Source: Leguminivora glycinivorella (taxonomy: Eukaryota > Arthropoda > Insecta > Lepidoptera > Tortricidae). From it: DNA of 64,000 nt. Position 1 is the first letter of the stretch. Each line of letters opens with the position of its first letter. The DNA lies in contig NC_062993.1 of the NCBI RefSeq assembly GCF_023078275.1, forward strand, positions 9,795,252-9,859,251, in the 5' to 3' direction. The notes below the pieces were generated by a model, which saw only the letters and a program-made list of their open reading frames with translations, was not told the origin of the DNA and did no database searches. Shown here piece after piece: positions 43,980-54,167 of this stretch. Made by a program: the position numbers and the translations under genes.

Positions 43980-44640
43980 TTTCTAGCCTAAAGACAAAAC
44001 GTTTTGCGCATTGCTTTGTTCCAGTCCAATGAAGCTACATATCTCACATATCAGCCAGTCAGCGGTCTGGTTCAGTGGATTAGAACTGTCTGAATGGAGA
44101 CACCTTATAGATCATACTGGATGGATCGATGCATTTGAAACATTCATAAAGGGTTAAAGTAAGATGGGTAAGGGGACGCGAAACATTTAAAAAAACTTTG
44201 AGAACCCATTATTTTTTTTGCCAGCATAAAATTTTAAAGAGAGAAGACGATTGAGCTTAGTTTTGGGGTCAGCGGTAATGGTGATATAAATAATATTATT
44301 TACCTACTCCAAATTAATGTTGCTACCTAATTCACAATGAAAATTTAGAAGTTAATTTTGGTTAAGTAAAAACAAGAGGGATTTTCGTTAAAATATCTCT
44401 CTTTCTCTCTCTCTCTCTTCCACACAATCTTCGGGTAGAATCTGTTCTTGTGCCAGACCCTGGATACAAATAGCCGTTTAACGTACTTTTTCCTGGAGGA
44501 TTCAATTTGAGAACAATCAGTCAGCTGACCGTATATCGGAACAGCTGCCGGCCCCCGCTGTCCCGGTTTTGTCCGTAGACACTATAATGATGACACTATA
44601 AATGACAATCGTTGACGCTGAACGCCGATGGAGATGCAGT
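43980..44640. other. No recognised feature; CT run
   Basis: A (CT)n microsatellite lies at about 44397-44419. Otherwise unannotated. Confidence 0.35.
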
Positions 44641-44659
44641 GTTCTAGCGTCAATACGAT

Positions 44660-45003
44660 AACGATATTATTACTCGCGCTCGCGGTTCAATTATAATAAT
44701 ATTATAAGGAAATTCTTACACAGATTGACTGAGTCCCACGGTAAACTCAAGAAAGCTTGTGTTGTGGGTACTCAGGCCACGATATATATAATATATAAAT
44801 ACTTATATACATAGAAAACATCCATGACTCAGGAACAAATATATGTGCTCATCACACAAATAAATGCCCTTACCGGGATTCGAACCCAGGACCGCGGCGC
44901 AGCAGGCAGGATCACTACCGACTGCGCCAGACCGGTCGTCAAATATTAGAATCTTTCGCTTGCTCGGGTATCATTATTGGCACCTGCAGTTAAACAACAA
45001 CTT
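44660..45003 (+). mobile_element. Repeat family B relic split by SINE2
   Basis: Left ACTCGCGCTCGCGGTTCAAT; right GAATCTTTCGCTTGCTCGGG, then GTTAAACAACAACTTTAA. These are the two halves of the motif that is contiguous at 17050-17105. Confidence 0.6.
44705..44941 (-). mobile_element. Full-length tRNA-derived SINE2
   Basis: Minus strand: TGGCGCAGTCGGTAGTG (A box), GGTTCGAATCC (B box), GGTAAGGGCATTTATTTG, TTGTTCCTGAGTCATGGATG, and a 3' part ending CAATCTGTGTAAGAATT. AATATTA is duplicated at 44698-44704 and 44942-44948. About 237 bp. Confidence 0.85.
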
Positions 45004-45006
45004 TAA

Positions 45007-45114
45007 GGCCCACTTGCACCCAATCACTTAACTCAGGGTTAGTGGGCTGTCATCCGTCGAGTTCCATATAAAATGGAGGGTTAACCCTCCCATTTTCGTT
45101 GGTTCAAGTGGCCC
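45007..45114. mobile_element. Harbinger-like MITE, TAA duplication
   Basis: 108 bp, ends GGCCCACTTGCACC / GGTTCAAGTGGCCC, inner GGGTTAGTGGG and GGAGGGTTAACCCTCC. TAA at 45004-45006 and 45115-45117. Confidence 0.75.
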
Positions 45115-45416
45115 TAAAAGGTTAAGAGGGCAACTCTTTATAAAACAAATAACACTATTTTTAATTTTGAAGTTTCTAATATAATTTAAAAAACAAATGT
45201 TTATCTCAGACCATTTAAAAATCCATAGAACTTGTTAGTAAATATCATGCATTAATAACCACATGGTATCGTTAATGAAACTTATGAATGAATGGCGTTG
45301 TTGGTAAAACGAAAAGCAATATGTGAAGCCTGGCGTCCACTAAGCGATTCGTCACTAATGCACGCACTTTCATAACAAACTCAGAAGGCGAATTAACCCT
45401 TAAGAGGATACGATAC

Positions 45417-45665
45417 CGAAGCACGAATTCAAATTTGGGATTTTTAGGTCTTTATCGCCGTCGCGCTGACGGGGCCCGGGGGTGGAACCCACAGAGAGGC
45501 CCTGTCCTCGCGTCCGCCGCCGGCGCAAGTAGCTACTCGCGATCGAGCGCTCTCTATATTTCTCTAGTTTCGGACTTCTGGCTTTCTGCGGGCAGCCGAG
45601 CGGCACCGCCCCCGACTGCGCGATGGCAATAAACACAAAAATCACAAATTTGAATTCGTGCTTGC
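45417..45665. mobile_element. Inverted-repeat element with GC-rich core
   Basis: GAAGCACGAATTCAAATTTG and its mirror CAAATTTGAATTCGTGCTT enclose a GC-rich middle (GCGCTGACGGGGCCCGGG, GCCGAGCGGCACCGCC). The arms extend about 50 bp. The 65-81 residue frames across it are palindrome artefacts. Confidence 0.65.
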
Positions 45666-45765
45666 CTACCTTATCGTGTTAGTTCTTCATTATTAATTAA
45701 TCATTTTAATTGTTGAATGTTGATTAGAACTGTTATCTGGGACATTTTTATTTTTGTCAAAGTTG

Positions 45766-46080
45766 TACGTCCACCCGACTTTTTTTTTAATTTGAAAATT
45801 TTTATGTGGTTTCCACTCAGAATCGTGAGCTCTTTCACTCCTAATAGGAAAAAAAAGTCTCCCAAGTTTTTTCCCATATCGTTACCATTTTTTTCATACA
45901 TTTTGTATGGCAGTAACGGAATGGAAGGTTTGAAAAATGTATGGATATCTTAAGACATTGTTTTTACTTCCTATCAGGCAGGATCGAAACACCTTGAGAT
46001 TCTGAATATGAATCGCGTAAAAAACACCCATGTTACAAAAAAACAGGGGTGAACAACTTTAAAAAAAATGGCTCATCTGG
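45766..46080. repeat. Diffuse dispersed repeat
   Basis: CGTTACCATTTTTTTCATAC and its near mirror GTATGGCAGTAACG recur in similar form at 61285-61330. The flanking text also resembles 24475-24530. Confidence 0.4.
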
Positions 46081-46139
46081 CCGGCAGCCATAAGGCCATA
46101 ACAGATAATAGTAATTATGCGTTGAAATGAAATGAAAAT

Positions 46140-46210
46140 GAAATATTTATTTTTCAAGTAGGCATATTACAATGAACATGTGAACGTCAAGTTTCAGTAA
46201 ATAACTAATT
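46140..46210 (-). mobile_element. LINE 3' end
   Basis: Minus strand: TGACGTTCACATGTTCATTG, CCTACTTGAAAAATAAATAT, then TTTCATTTCAT repeats: a LINE 3' terminus with a simple-sequence tail. Confidence 0.5.
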
Positions 46211-46592
46211 TCGGTGTTTTTCTCAATTTCATGAGTAAAAATTACTCTAGACAATGAAATAAAACTATAGAAACGGTAATTAATCCGTTTCCATAATTTT
46301 ATTTCATGAGTAACTATCGCGGTAACCGAAGACAATATTACTCTAGAAAATGTTTTGTCAAATACAGGTATTTGACAAACTCGTAATCTAGCTACATTAC
46401 CTTTTATTTTTTATATTAAGTACATGTATTTGTTTCCTTAATAATATACATTTCCATATTTATACATTGAAATAGATATCATACACGAAAGGAAAAACGA
46501 CACCGACGACGGTTTTTTTCCCACATTTCTAATTAACTACGCGCCTGCTTTCGAGTGCTTTAAATTTTAATAAACCAACGCATTCTTTGATT

Positions 46593-46696
46593 GGGGGCTC
46601 GGGCCTCTCAAGGTCAGTGCAAATGTGATGCGTAGAATAGGTTAGTACCTATTCTACGCATCACATTTGCACTGACCTTGAGAGGCCCGAGCCCCC
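46593..46696. repeat. Perfect 50-bp hairpin with 4-nt loop
   Basis: Arm 46593-46642 (starting GGGGGCTCGGGCCTCTC) is the exact reverse complement of 46647-46696. The loop is TAGT. Flanking GATT and AATC extend it imperfectly. Such a perfect arm is unusual among the decayed palindromes here. Confidence 0.85.
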
Positions 46697-46699
46697 ATA

Positions 46700-47870
46700 A
46701 TCCATTCGTATACAGACATTACTAGTGTATAGGTAGGTAGGGGCGCGGGGCGCGGGGCCGCGACTAAATCTTGTTCATTCACATCTGCTTGCATGTGTCG
46801 CGGATAGAGCGAGTACGTAAGCGGCGAGCACACATACTAACCGCGCGGAGGCCGTTTGCCAACCTGATGTGTATACCTCTATGTACCTAAATGAATTTAT
46901 TAGTGTGAGAGACCCTTACGAATAACATTCAAGTTAGTGTCAAGTGATTGACTGCACATGTCAAACAAAAAACATTAGGAATTGGTCACACACGTGTTCA
47001 GTAATTATCTTTGGTAAAGGCAGTCACACACATGTTCAGTAATTATCTTTATTTTTTAATAACTCGATAACCGTAAGAGTTAAGTTTCTTAGAGACATTA
47101 AATTCATTTGATCTTCCCTTAAAGTTAACGGAATTCAATAAAAACAGTGTGTATAACAAATAACAATTTTATTTACATGATTTATTTTAACTTGCATTAA
47201 TATGCTGTTCTCGAACATATTGTATCGATAAACTACCTCTCTAGTCGATCTGTGTCGATACTAACCCAACGAAGTAACTTTTCTAAGACGTCACCAGGTC
47301 ACCACGCGTCCTTTTCTTTAGGGTGCTATAGAAAAGGATACCTATAGTTTTCTTTGTTCTTATTTACTGACAGACTTGTTTGACAGATTATATCAATTTA
47401 TAGAGCAATCAATTTGATTAGTGAAACTAAATAATTTGTTATTCATGTTACCTACTTAAAACTGGAGTTTTAACATTTGGTTTAACAAGACGTCCTTACG
47501 AGGTTATATCAACAACAATGTGCCACAGGACTCATAATAAAACGGCTCAACATAATTTTTAAGTAAAACCGTCGCCTTTCGGGTTCTGGTGAAAGCTACT
47601 TGCGAATGTTGGATTATGTAGAAATGTGTAAGTATTTTTTAAAACTGCTTTTAATGCTTTAATAAAATTATTAGATGGCAACACAAATGAATATACGTAT
47701 AACGTTAAGGTTTGAGGAGTTTCCTCAATTCCTCATGAATCCGATTACATTATAAGAAATCGAAGCTTGACAAACTTTGACTTGAAAACTCAATATGCTT
47801 AACAAACATAACTAAATAAATGTCACTGCTTTGGACTTAAATGCAAGCCTTTCTTCCAAAAATACCAAAA
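46700..47870. other. No recognised feature
   Basis: A GC-rich stretch lies at about 46738-46860 (GGGGCGCGGGGCGCGG) without a frame. The rest is AT-rich. Confidence 0.3.
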
Positions 47871-47875
47871 TTCGG

Positions 47876-48900
47876 TTCTGATCATCATCAGCAGTTCCAC
47901 TGTACCAAATGTCACTGTTCTAGACGTAAGCGCATGCTTTTCTTATAAAAAACCGGCCAAGAGCGTGTCGGGCCACGCTCAGTGTAGGGTTCCGTAGTTT
48001 TCCGTATTTTTCTCAAAAACTACTGAACCTATCAAAATCAAAATAATTTTCCTAGAAAGTCTTTATAAAGTTCTACTTTTGTGATTTTTTTCATATTTTT
48101 TAAACATATGGTTCAAAAGTTAGAGGGGGGGGGGACGCACTTGTTTTTCCTTTAGGAGCGATTATTTCCGAAAATATTAATATTATCAAAAAACGATCTT
48201 AGTGAACCCTTGTTCATTTTTAAATACCTATCCAACAATATATTACACGTTGGGGTTGGAATAAAAAAAATATCAGCCCCCACTTTACATGTAGGGGGGG
48301 GTACCCTAATAAAACATTTTTTCCATTTTTCATTTTTGCACTTTGTTGGCGTGATTGATATACAATATACATATTGGTACCAAATTTCAGCTTTCTAGTG
48401 CTAACGGTTACTGAGATTATCCGCGGACGGACGGACGGACGGACGGACGGACGGACAGACGGACAGACGGACAGACAGACATGGCGAAACTATAAGGGTT
48501 CCTAGTTGACTACGGAACCCTAAAAATGGCAAAGTCACTATAAGCGTGCCGTTCAGATTTGAGGAGTTTAGGTTCTGGCCATCATCAGCAGTTCCACTGC
48601 ACCAAATGTCACTGTTCTGGACGAAAGTGCATGCTGTTCTTATTAAAATACCAAAGTCACTATAAGCGTGCCGTTCAGATTTGAGGAGTTCAGTTCTGAC
48701 CATCATCAGCAATTCCACTGCACCAAATGTCACTGTTCTGGACGAAAGTGCATGCTGTTCTTATAAAAATACCAAAGTCACTATAAGCGTGCCGTTCAGA
48801 TATGAAGAGTTCCGTTCTGGCCATCATCAGCAGTTCCACTGCTCCAAATGTCACTTTTCCGTACCTAAATGCATGCTGTTCCTTTAAAAACACAAAAATC
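47876..48900 (+). repeat. 121-bp minisatellite, invaded by a repeat
   Basis: CATCATCAGCAGTTCCACTG, CCAAATGTCACTGTTCTGGA and CATGCTGTTCTTATAAAAAT recur every 121 bp (anchors at 48581, 48702 and 48823). A first unit at 47876-47948 is cut off from the array by the AGGGTTCCG element. About four units. Confidence 0.82.
47953..48521 (-). mobile_element. AGGGTTCCG repeat, minus copy
   Basis: Reverse complement of the 58610-59172 type, with the (GGAC)n tract at about 48425-48475. Inserted inside a minisatellite unit after TTCTTATAAAA. Confidence 0.85.
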
Positions 48901-49145
48901 AGCATATGGATGCCTTTCAGATTCGAGGAGTTCCCTCGATTTCTCCAGGATCCCATCTTCAGAACTGGGTTCTGAGAAAAATGGGACCAATCTGTATGCA
49001 TATACATTCAATCAAAAAAAATTTTTTCAAAATCGGTCCAGAAGCGACGGAGATATCGAGGAACAAACATTAAAAAAAATAAAAAAAAACATACAGACGA
49101 CTTGATAACCGTCCTTCTTGAGAGATGAGGCGACGGTTAAAAATA
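48900..49145 (+). repeat. Dispersed repeat downstream of the minisatellite
   Basis: GGATCCCATCTTCAGAACTG, AAATCGGTCCAGAAGCGACG and GATGAGGCGACGGTTAAAA form the non-tandem 3' part of the repeat that contains the 121-bp units. Confidence 0.5.
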
Positions 49146-49191
49146 ATACCAATAATAATAGGTGCGTGCTATATTTTACTCAGCAGCCGGC

Positions 49192-49290
49192 GTAGCCGAA
49201 TGGCAATTGTTGACACCATATGCCGACAGAAATGCAGTCTAGCTCTGTCGCGCAAGTACGCAAGAGCTATAATTAGAGGTAGATAGATAC
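49192..49290 (+). mobile_element. MITE, AGCCGAATGGCA family (decayed)
   Basis: GCGTAGCCGAATGGCAATTG and CTAGCTCTGTCGCGCAAGTA with GAGGTAGATAGATAC. The right end is lost. Confidence 0.6.
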
Positions 49291-49299
49291 AACGAAACA

Positions 49300-49760
49300 A
49301 ATATTACGTGAGCACGTGTGCATTCGACTACGCACACTGATGAGCGGACCCAGCGCGTACGTACATTGCGCACCACCTGCACGCACACATACAAACCGCG
49401 CGGCATACAATCCACTGGTAGGCTATGTCTACAACGCCATCTAGTAATGTCTGACTTTAAACGTGCACATGACGTTGTATGTTTAGTGCGTGAAAGCTAA
49501 AACAGATGTCGCAAGATGTTGCAGTTTGATGACTATTTCGACGTAGGATACTGATAAGAGTTTTGTTGGCCACGCGTGGCTACTGGCGCCATCTAGCTCT
49601 TTGAGTGTGGATTAAATTTAGTACACAGGTCTAGAATACTTAGGACGGCGCCCATTTTTAGTATGGGGTTAGGTATCTGTACTAGTATTATTTGATCTGT
49701 GGTAAATATCAAGGTTGTTAGTTACTTATTATTCTACGGGTAGTTCTACAACTATACTTC
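49300..49760. other. No recognised feature
   Basis: Non-coding; the 60-residue frame at 49318-49500 is Thr/Arg-rich low complexity. Confidence 0.3.
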
Positions 49761-49761
49761 G

Positions 49762-50024
49762 AGAATAGAATCTTGAACTTGCGAGTTTTTTAACACACGA
49801 GAAGTAAAATATATTTGCACCCAAGTGTAACACAAAACTTTTCCCCTCACTATAGCGAGGAAAGTAGAACGCAAAAAACGCGTTTATCACTGCTTCCAGT
49901 AGTTCCACAGGTGGTAAATCATCGTCATCGCTAGATTCAATTAAATTTTAAAGCTCAATATGCTTTATCCACTAGTGGATAAAATGAGTATATGTTATTA
50001 AAGGACAAAACACGTGTTTCCGAC
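49762..50024 (+). mobile_element. Single foldback arm
   Basis: AATAGAATCTTGAACTTGCG, GCACCCAAGTGTAACAC, CCAGTAGTTCCACAGGTGG and GGACAAAACACGTGTTTCCG match one arm of 39506-41626. Confidence 0.7.
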
Positions 50025-50104
50025 AACGTTAAATTAACTCATGGTGTATTTCAAACGTACCAGACTCAGACTCAGTAGGTACAGGACGTACTGACGTCGT
50101 CTAA

Positions 50105-50214
50105 CGCCGTGGCTTGTGTGGGCGACGGTCGCGCGATGGTCGCGCGACGGCGATGCGACGCATACGAAATCAAACCTTATCGATATGGAAGTAGACGATG
50201 CGCAAGACACGGCG
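50105..50214. mobile_element. Harbinger-like MITE, TAA duplication
   Basis: 110 bp, ends CGCCGTGGCTTGTG / CGCAAGACACGGCG around a CGCGCGAC-rich core. TAA at 50102-50104 and 50215-50217. Confidence 0.7.
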
Positions 50215-50219
50215 TAAGC

Positions 50220-50925
50220 ACTACAAATACTAACTACTAGCGTGACAAATACGAACGTTTCCGTAAAAATACGAAGGCAAAAAGCTTTTCGCACTACATC
50301 CTGTATAGGGAACTTTACTGTTCTTAAAATAAAATATTTTATACCTTGCGCGAAATAAAGCATCAGATAATTATAAGAAAAACGGGAACAGATGTTATTT
50401 TTAAATCCAATTTCTATTTAATAAGTCAGGTAGAAATATACAAAGTAACTGAATTCAGCAAATTACGAACCAAATGTTTATTATCGTATACACATTTACA
50501 GAACCACACAATAAATACAAATTTAGGACCTTTAAGAACTGATCACTTTGTTTGAACTTTTCTTTCATAATGACCAGTTTATCTTGCTCTTGAGTACACG
50601 CGCGGCATGCATGAGTTACCGTGATTTAGTAGGCGAGTTTTAAAATAAATGCCCAACTTTTTTGTCGGAAGTGGGCTTTTATTTAGTATGCTAAATAGAC
50701 AAAGTTTGTTCATGTTGGATATTATATGGTGAACATTATTCAGTTCTCCGACCGGAAAGAGTCAAATTTCAGGCCGCTGCGCTAAATTACAAATAATATG
50801 AGTCAAAATCATCATACGTATACAATCATCATCATCATCCTGTCCCGGCCAGTTTCTGCTTCAGCGTTTGGACATTGACCTATACATACACAATAATATT
50901 GTAGCATTATTGCAAGTGGACGAAA
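50220..50925. other. No recognised feature
   Basis: Non-coding, AT-rich. Confidence 0.3.
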
Positions 50926-50927
50926 AT

Positions 50928-51110
50928 GTTGACCGAATGGTGGCCGCTATCGGATGTAAGAAGCGCCTGGCATCCGTTGGCTCGTTGGGTGGATGGCATT
51001 CGAAAAACTGCGGGGCACTTCTGGATGAGATTAGCCCAGGACCGGGATAAGTGGCGTACACGAAGGGAGGCCTATGCTCAGCAGTGGGCGATTAATGGCT
51101 GAAATGATGA
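50928..51110 (+). pseudogene. LINE tail, family B
   Basis: One frame reads EWWPLSDVRSAWHPLARWVD, then GIRKTAGHFWMRLAQDRDKW and RTRREAYAQQWAING with a stop and an ATGATG tail. The homologue at 61460-61757 is on the other strand. Only the last 60 or so codons survive. Confidence 0.75.
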
Positions 51111-51194
51111 TGATGAATGAATATTGTAGCTGAGGCGGAAACCGTCGGGGGCAGTATGATGACGATGATTGTATTGGTATGATGATTTTGACGA

Positions 51195-51336
51195 CAGGCC
51201 CCGTAGCCGAATGGCATTTCTCCGACGCCAAACGAAAGCGATACGCCGCTGGCTCTGTCGCGCCATGAAGCGCGATGAGATGATATTGGCTTCGTTTCGT
51301 GATTTTGACGATTGTGCCATTCGGCTAGCCACCCTG
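51195..51336 (+). mobile_element. MITE, AGCCGAATGGCA family
   Basis: CAGGCCCCGTAGCCGAATGG at the left and GTGCCATTCGGCTAGCCACC at the right. GATTTTGACGA occurs both just outside the left end and inside near the right end. Confidence 0.7.
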
Positions 51337-51580
51337 GTCTGGCCTAGCGCGTAGTGACCCTGTCTGATAAGCCGCGGTTCCGGGTTCGAATCCCGGTAAG
51401 GGCATTTATTTGTGTGATGAGCACAGATATTTGTTCCTGAGTCATGGATGCATGGATGTCTTCTATGTATGTAAGTATGTATATCGTCGCCTGGCACCCC
51501 ATAGTATGTACAAGCTTAGCTTTTTTGGGGCTAGGTTGATCTGTGTAAGATGTCCCCCAATATTTTTTTTTATTTATTTA
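51337..51580 (+). mobile_element. Full-length SINE2
   Basis: TGGCCTAGCGCGTAGTG (A box), GGTTCGAATCCCGGTAAGG (B box), TTGTTCCTGAGTCATGGATG, GGGGCTAGGTTGATCTGTGT and a TTTATTT tail. Abuts the MITE at its left. Confidence 0.82.
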
Positions 51581-52194
51581 CTTTTAGTGTAGTCTTTGAC
51601 ATTGAAGTTTTTGAATTAAATTGAATTAAATAGTAAAGGGTACCAACATTTCAAGATCTTACGTAGGCCTGTAGGTATATTAAATTACGATTGAACTTGA
51701 ACACAGATTGACTGGATTATAAGCTATAGTCGGACTATGTAGGTAGAGTTCAAAAGTCTTTTTAGATTTAAAAGTAACTTCGCTGTGACAAATTGCCTTC
51801 TCGTTTTTTTTTGTTTCTGACAAAATATACTATTAAAAATACGTGGGCTTGTTTGGAGATAAATTGTAATGCCCCGAGGACCCGAAACTGCTATGAGACA
51901 AAATTAAACGTCACGCCCTGAATAAAATATGGCGCGAGAGTTTGTAACACGTGTATAGACGCGTGGCGAATATATGTATATCTATCTATCTATATAATAT
52001 CTATACATGTAGAAAGAAAAAAAAATCATTGAACTCATCGCGCGTCTTATACAGCGCGCACAAGTTGTTTGCTGACAATTCTGTGTTCAGCGTCCATATT
52101 TCCTTGTGGAACAGGCAGTGAATGGCGAAGTGTCACTGTTGGGCGACAATTGTCAATTTGTCACTATTGTGAAATAAACCACTGGTTGTCGTAA
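51581..52194. other. No clear feature
   Basis: A (TCTA)n run lies at about 51979-51997. 52085-52190 resembles 58525-58600 (ATATTTCCTTGT, AGGCA-TGAA), a dispersed repeat. Confidence 0.35.
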
Positions 52195-52265
52195 CGTGAC
52201 CGAAGAGCTGGCCACTTCTTCGCACAACGTATTAGGATAACGATACAGCGAGGAACCGTCCTAAA
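52195..52265 (+). pseudogene. LINE C-terminus (GDRRAG family) relic
   Basis: Reads GDRRAGHFFAQRIRI then TIQRGT with a small upstream deletion; fourth copy of the family at 55710-56262. Confidence 0.65.
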
Positions 52266-52267
52266 TT

Positions 52268-52483
52268 GCCGTCAATAGAAATTGTCAACAATGTAAACAA
52301 ACCATTGTATAAAATATCAATATTCAAGCACAATTTTATTATTTTAAAGGTTGAGGATCATAATGTGAGATGAATTGATTAAATAACACATGGATTTAGC
52401 CAGTATCTGATGAGTTAGATTGGAAATTAAAGACATTTTGACTACAAGGTTTGTTTACATTGTTCACAAATTCTATTGACGGC
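52268..52483. mobile_element. MITE with about 37-bp inverted ends
   Basis: GCCGTCAATAGAAATTGTC...AACAATGTAAACAAACC and its mirror GGTTTGTTTACATTGTTCAC...CTATTGACGGC. 216 bp. Confidence 0.7.
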
Positions 52484-52499
52484 GACTTTATTTATTTAT

Positions 52500-52790
52500 T
52501 TATTTATATGAGCCTAGAGTGTGCCACTGCTGGGCAAAGGCCTCCCTCTTCCCTTTCCACGTATCCCGGACCTGACCCGTTTCCCACTAGTTCTCATCAA
52601 AAGCGTCAAGGTCATCTCGCCAAGGTTTGTCGAGGTTTGCCGCGACCCCGGATTCGATTTGGTGAGACCCAATTGGTTGTCGTTTTAGCCCACAATAAGT
52701 CATCAGGCATACGAAAAACGTGTCTTGCCCAGTCCCACTTAAGCTTGGCGGCTGTTTCAGCTACGTCAGTTAACCGTCGTATTTAATTGA
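52500..52790 (-). pseudogene. LINE tail, family A
   Basis: Minus strand, with one frameshift: DVAETAAKLKWDWARHVFRM, then RGRGKPRQTLAR, then DTWKGKREAFAQQWHTLGS. Matches 63517-63650. Confidence 0.75.
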
Positions 52791-52794
52791 TTTA

Positions 52795-53200
52795 ATCTTT
52801 ATTATTTTTTTTACTTCAAAATTAATTTTTTTGCTATAAATAAATCTGCACTTTTGAGACTGTCCTCTAAAGTTGAAAGAAAAGTGAAAATCCCGTGTTC
52901 GGTAAAAGTTGACAGGCTCAGAATAGAACAATGAAATGAAATTAGGCAGAAAATGGCGACGCATAAAAACGATGACGGTTTTTGTGGCGGTTAATTAGAG
53001 ATTGCACAGAAACAAAAACAGAGGGATCACTGCAAGACAAGTGGCAAGTTTTTAGTACAGTCGCCGGCATAAAGATAATAATTTCTGTACCTTGTCGCTT
53101 TTAATCGTTTGACTATTTTGTATGACATTTCAAACAAGACGTTAATATAACAAGGTACATAAATCATCTCTTATTTATGTCGGTGACTGTACATTATGAA
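52795..53200. other. No recognised feature
   Basis: 53055-53190 has a loose inverted repeat (ACAGTCGCCGGCATAAAGAT / TTATGTCGGTGACTGTAC), probably a small MITE. Confidence 0.4.
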
Positions 53201-53204
53201 TATT

Positions 53205-53310
53205 ATGATAGGCACAAGTGCGGAAAAGAGGAAGTTCGAAACGAGTGGCGATAAATTAAAACATGACCGAAGGGATTATTTTAAATCGACACGAGTTACG
53301 AATGGTTTTT
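53205..53310 (+). repeat. Single arm of the ACGAGTGGCGATAAATT repeat
   Basis: GGAAGTTCGAAACGAGTGGC, GATAAATTAAAACATGACCG and ATCGACACGAGTTACGAA match the arms at 38180-38625. Confidence 0.65.
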
Positions 53311-54165
53311 TAATGTAATTTAAGGGTGAAAGGTTTATGATTCAATTTTGTTAATGCATTAAAAGTACCCCACTATTTTTTTAATAATGTGGTAAATAAA
53401 TATCTGGTCTAATTAAGTATTTAACCAATGGTTCACCAGTTTAATCTATAAACAAGTATCAATGCCGATCTTCATTTTGATATTTTCTCAGATTTAATTT
53501 GTCCCGCGTGTCACATACATATTATTTTCTTTGAACGAAATAAATAAGAGAGCTTTTAAAAAGTGGACCCGCTGTTATTATCGCTGTGACAGAGCGACAA
53601 TGATCTAAGCCACGTATCAAATAAATTCGAAGCCGTTTTAGACACTTTAGACAGAACCTTTGTCATGTGTTTTATTAATTTTATCGTGTATTTCAATTTC
53701 AGGAATATATGTAGGTAAATATGTTTTTGGAGGGGGCTTCAGGAGAAGCCAGCCGCTCCAATTCGTAGATCTGCTACTGGAACTGGTACTGCTACGCTAA
53801 CATAACTAGGTACCTACTTGTGTCATGTTTTCTATGGTACAATATTTTATCCGTATTTTATATAAAAAAAAACAAATAAGGTAGGTACGAGCAGATTGGT
53901 ACCCAGGGGATAAAGTGATACCTAACACCCGATCTAAACTGAACTCTCTACTTTTCATTTATTTCAAATAGGTATTTATACCAAATAAACATGATTAGGA
54001 ATAAATAAACTTCTATACTATCTGTCAAAGGATTATAAAATATTTATAATTAATCATTATTATCATTGTATAATATCAACTTCTCGGCTTTGCCTAAAGG
54101 TTGACTGGTAGAGAATGCCTTCTGTATATTCTTTGTTAAATAAATAAATCAATAAATAATTTTAA
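53311..54165. other. Mostly unannotated; LINE 3' relic at 54078-54150
   Basis: CTTCTCGGCTTTGCCTAAAG, GGTTGACTGGTAGAGAATGC and a final AATAAATAAATC run look like a LINE 3' untranslated end. Confidence 0.4.
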
Positions 54166-54167
54166 TA

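Noticed and set aside
47953..48521. CRISPR-like or regulatory array from GGAC repeats
   Set aside because: It is a simple tetranucleotide tract inside a dispersed repeat seen in four copies.
48401..49007. Repetitive 105-110 residue minus frames
   Set aside because: They are translations of the 121-bp minisatellite and the GGAC tract.
50034..50363. 109-residue minus frame
   Set aside because: It overlaps a TAA-flanked inverted-repeat element and foldback sequence, with no recognisable domain.
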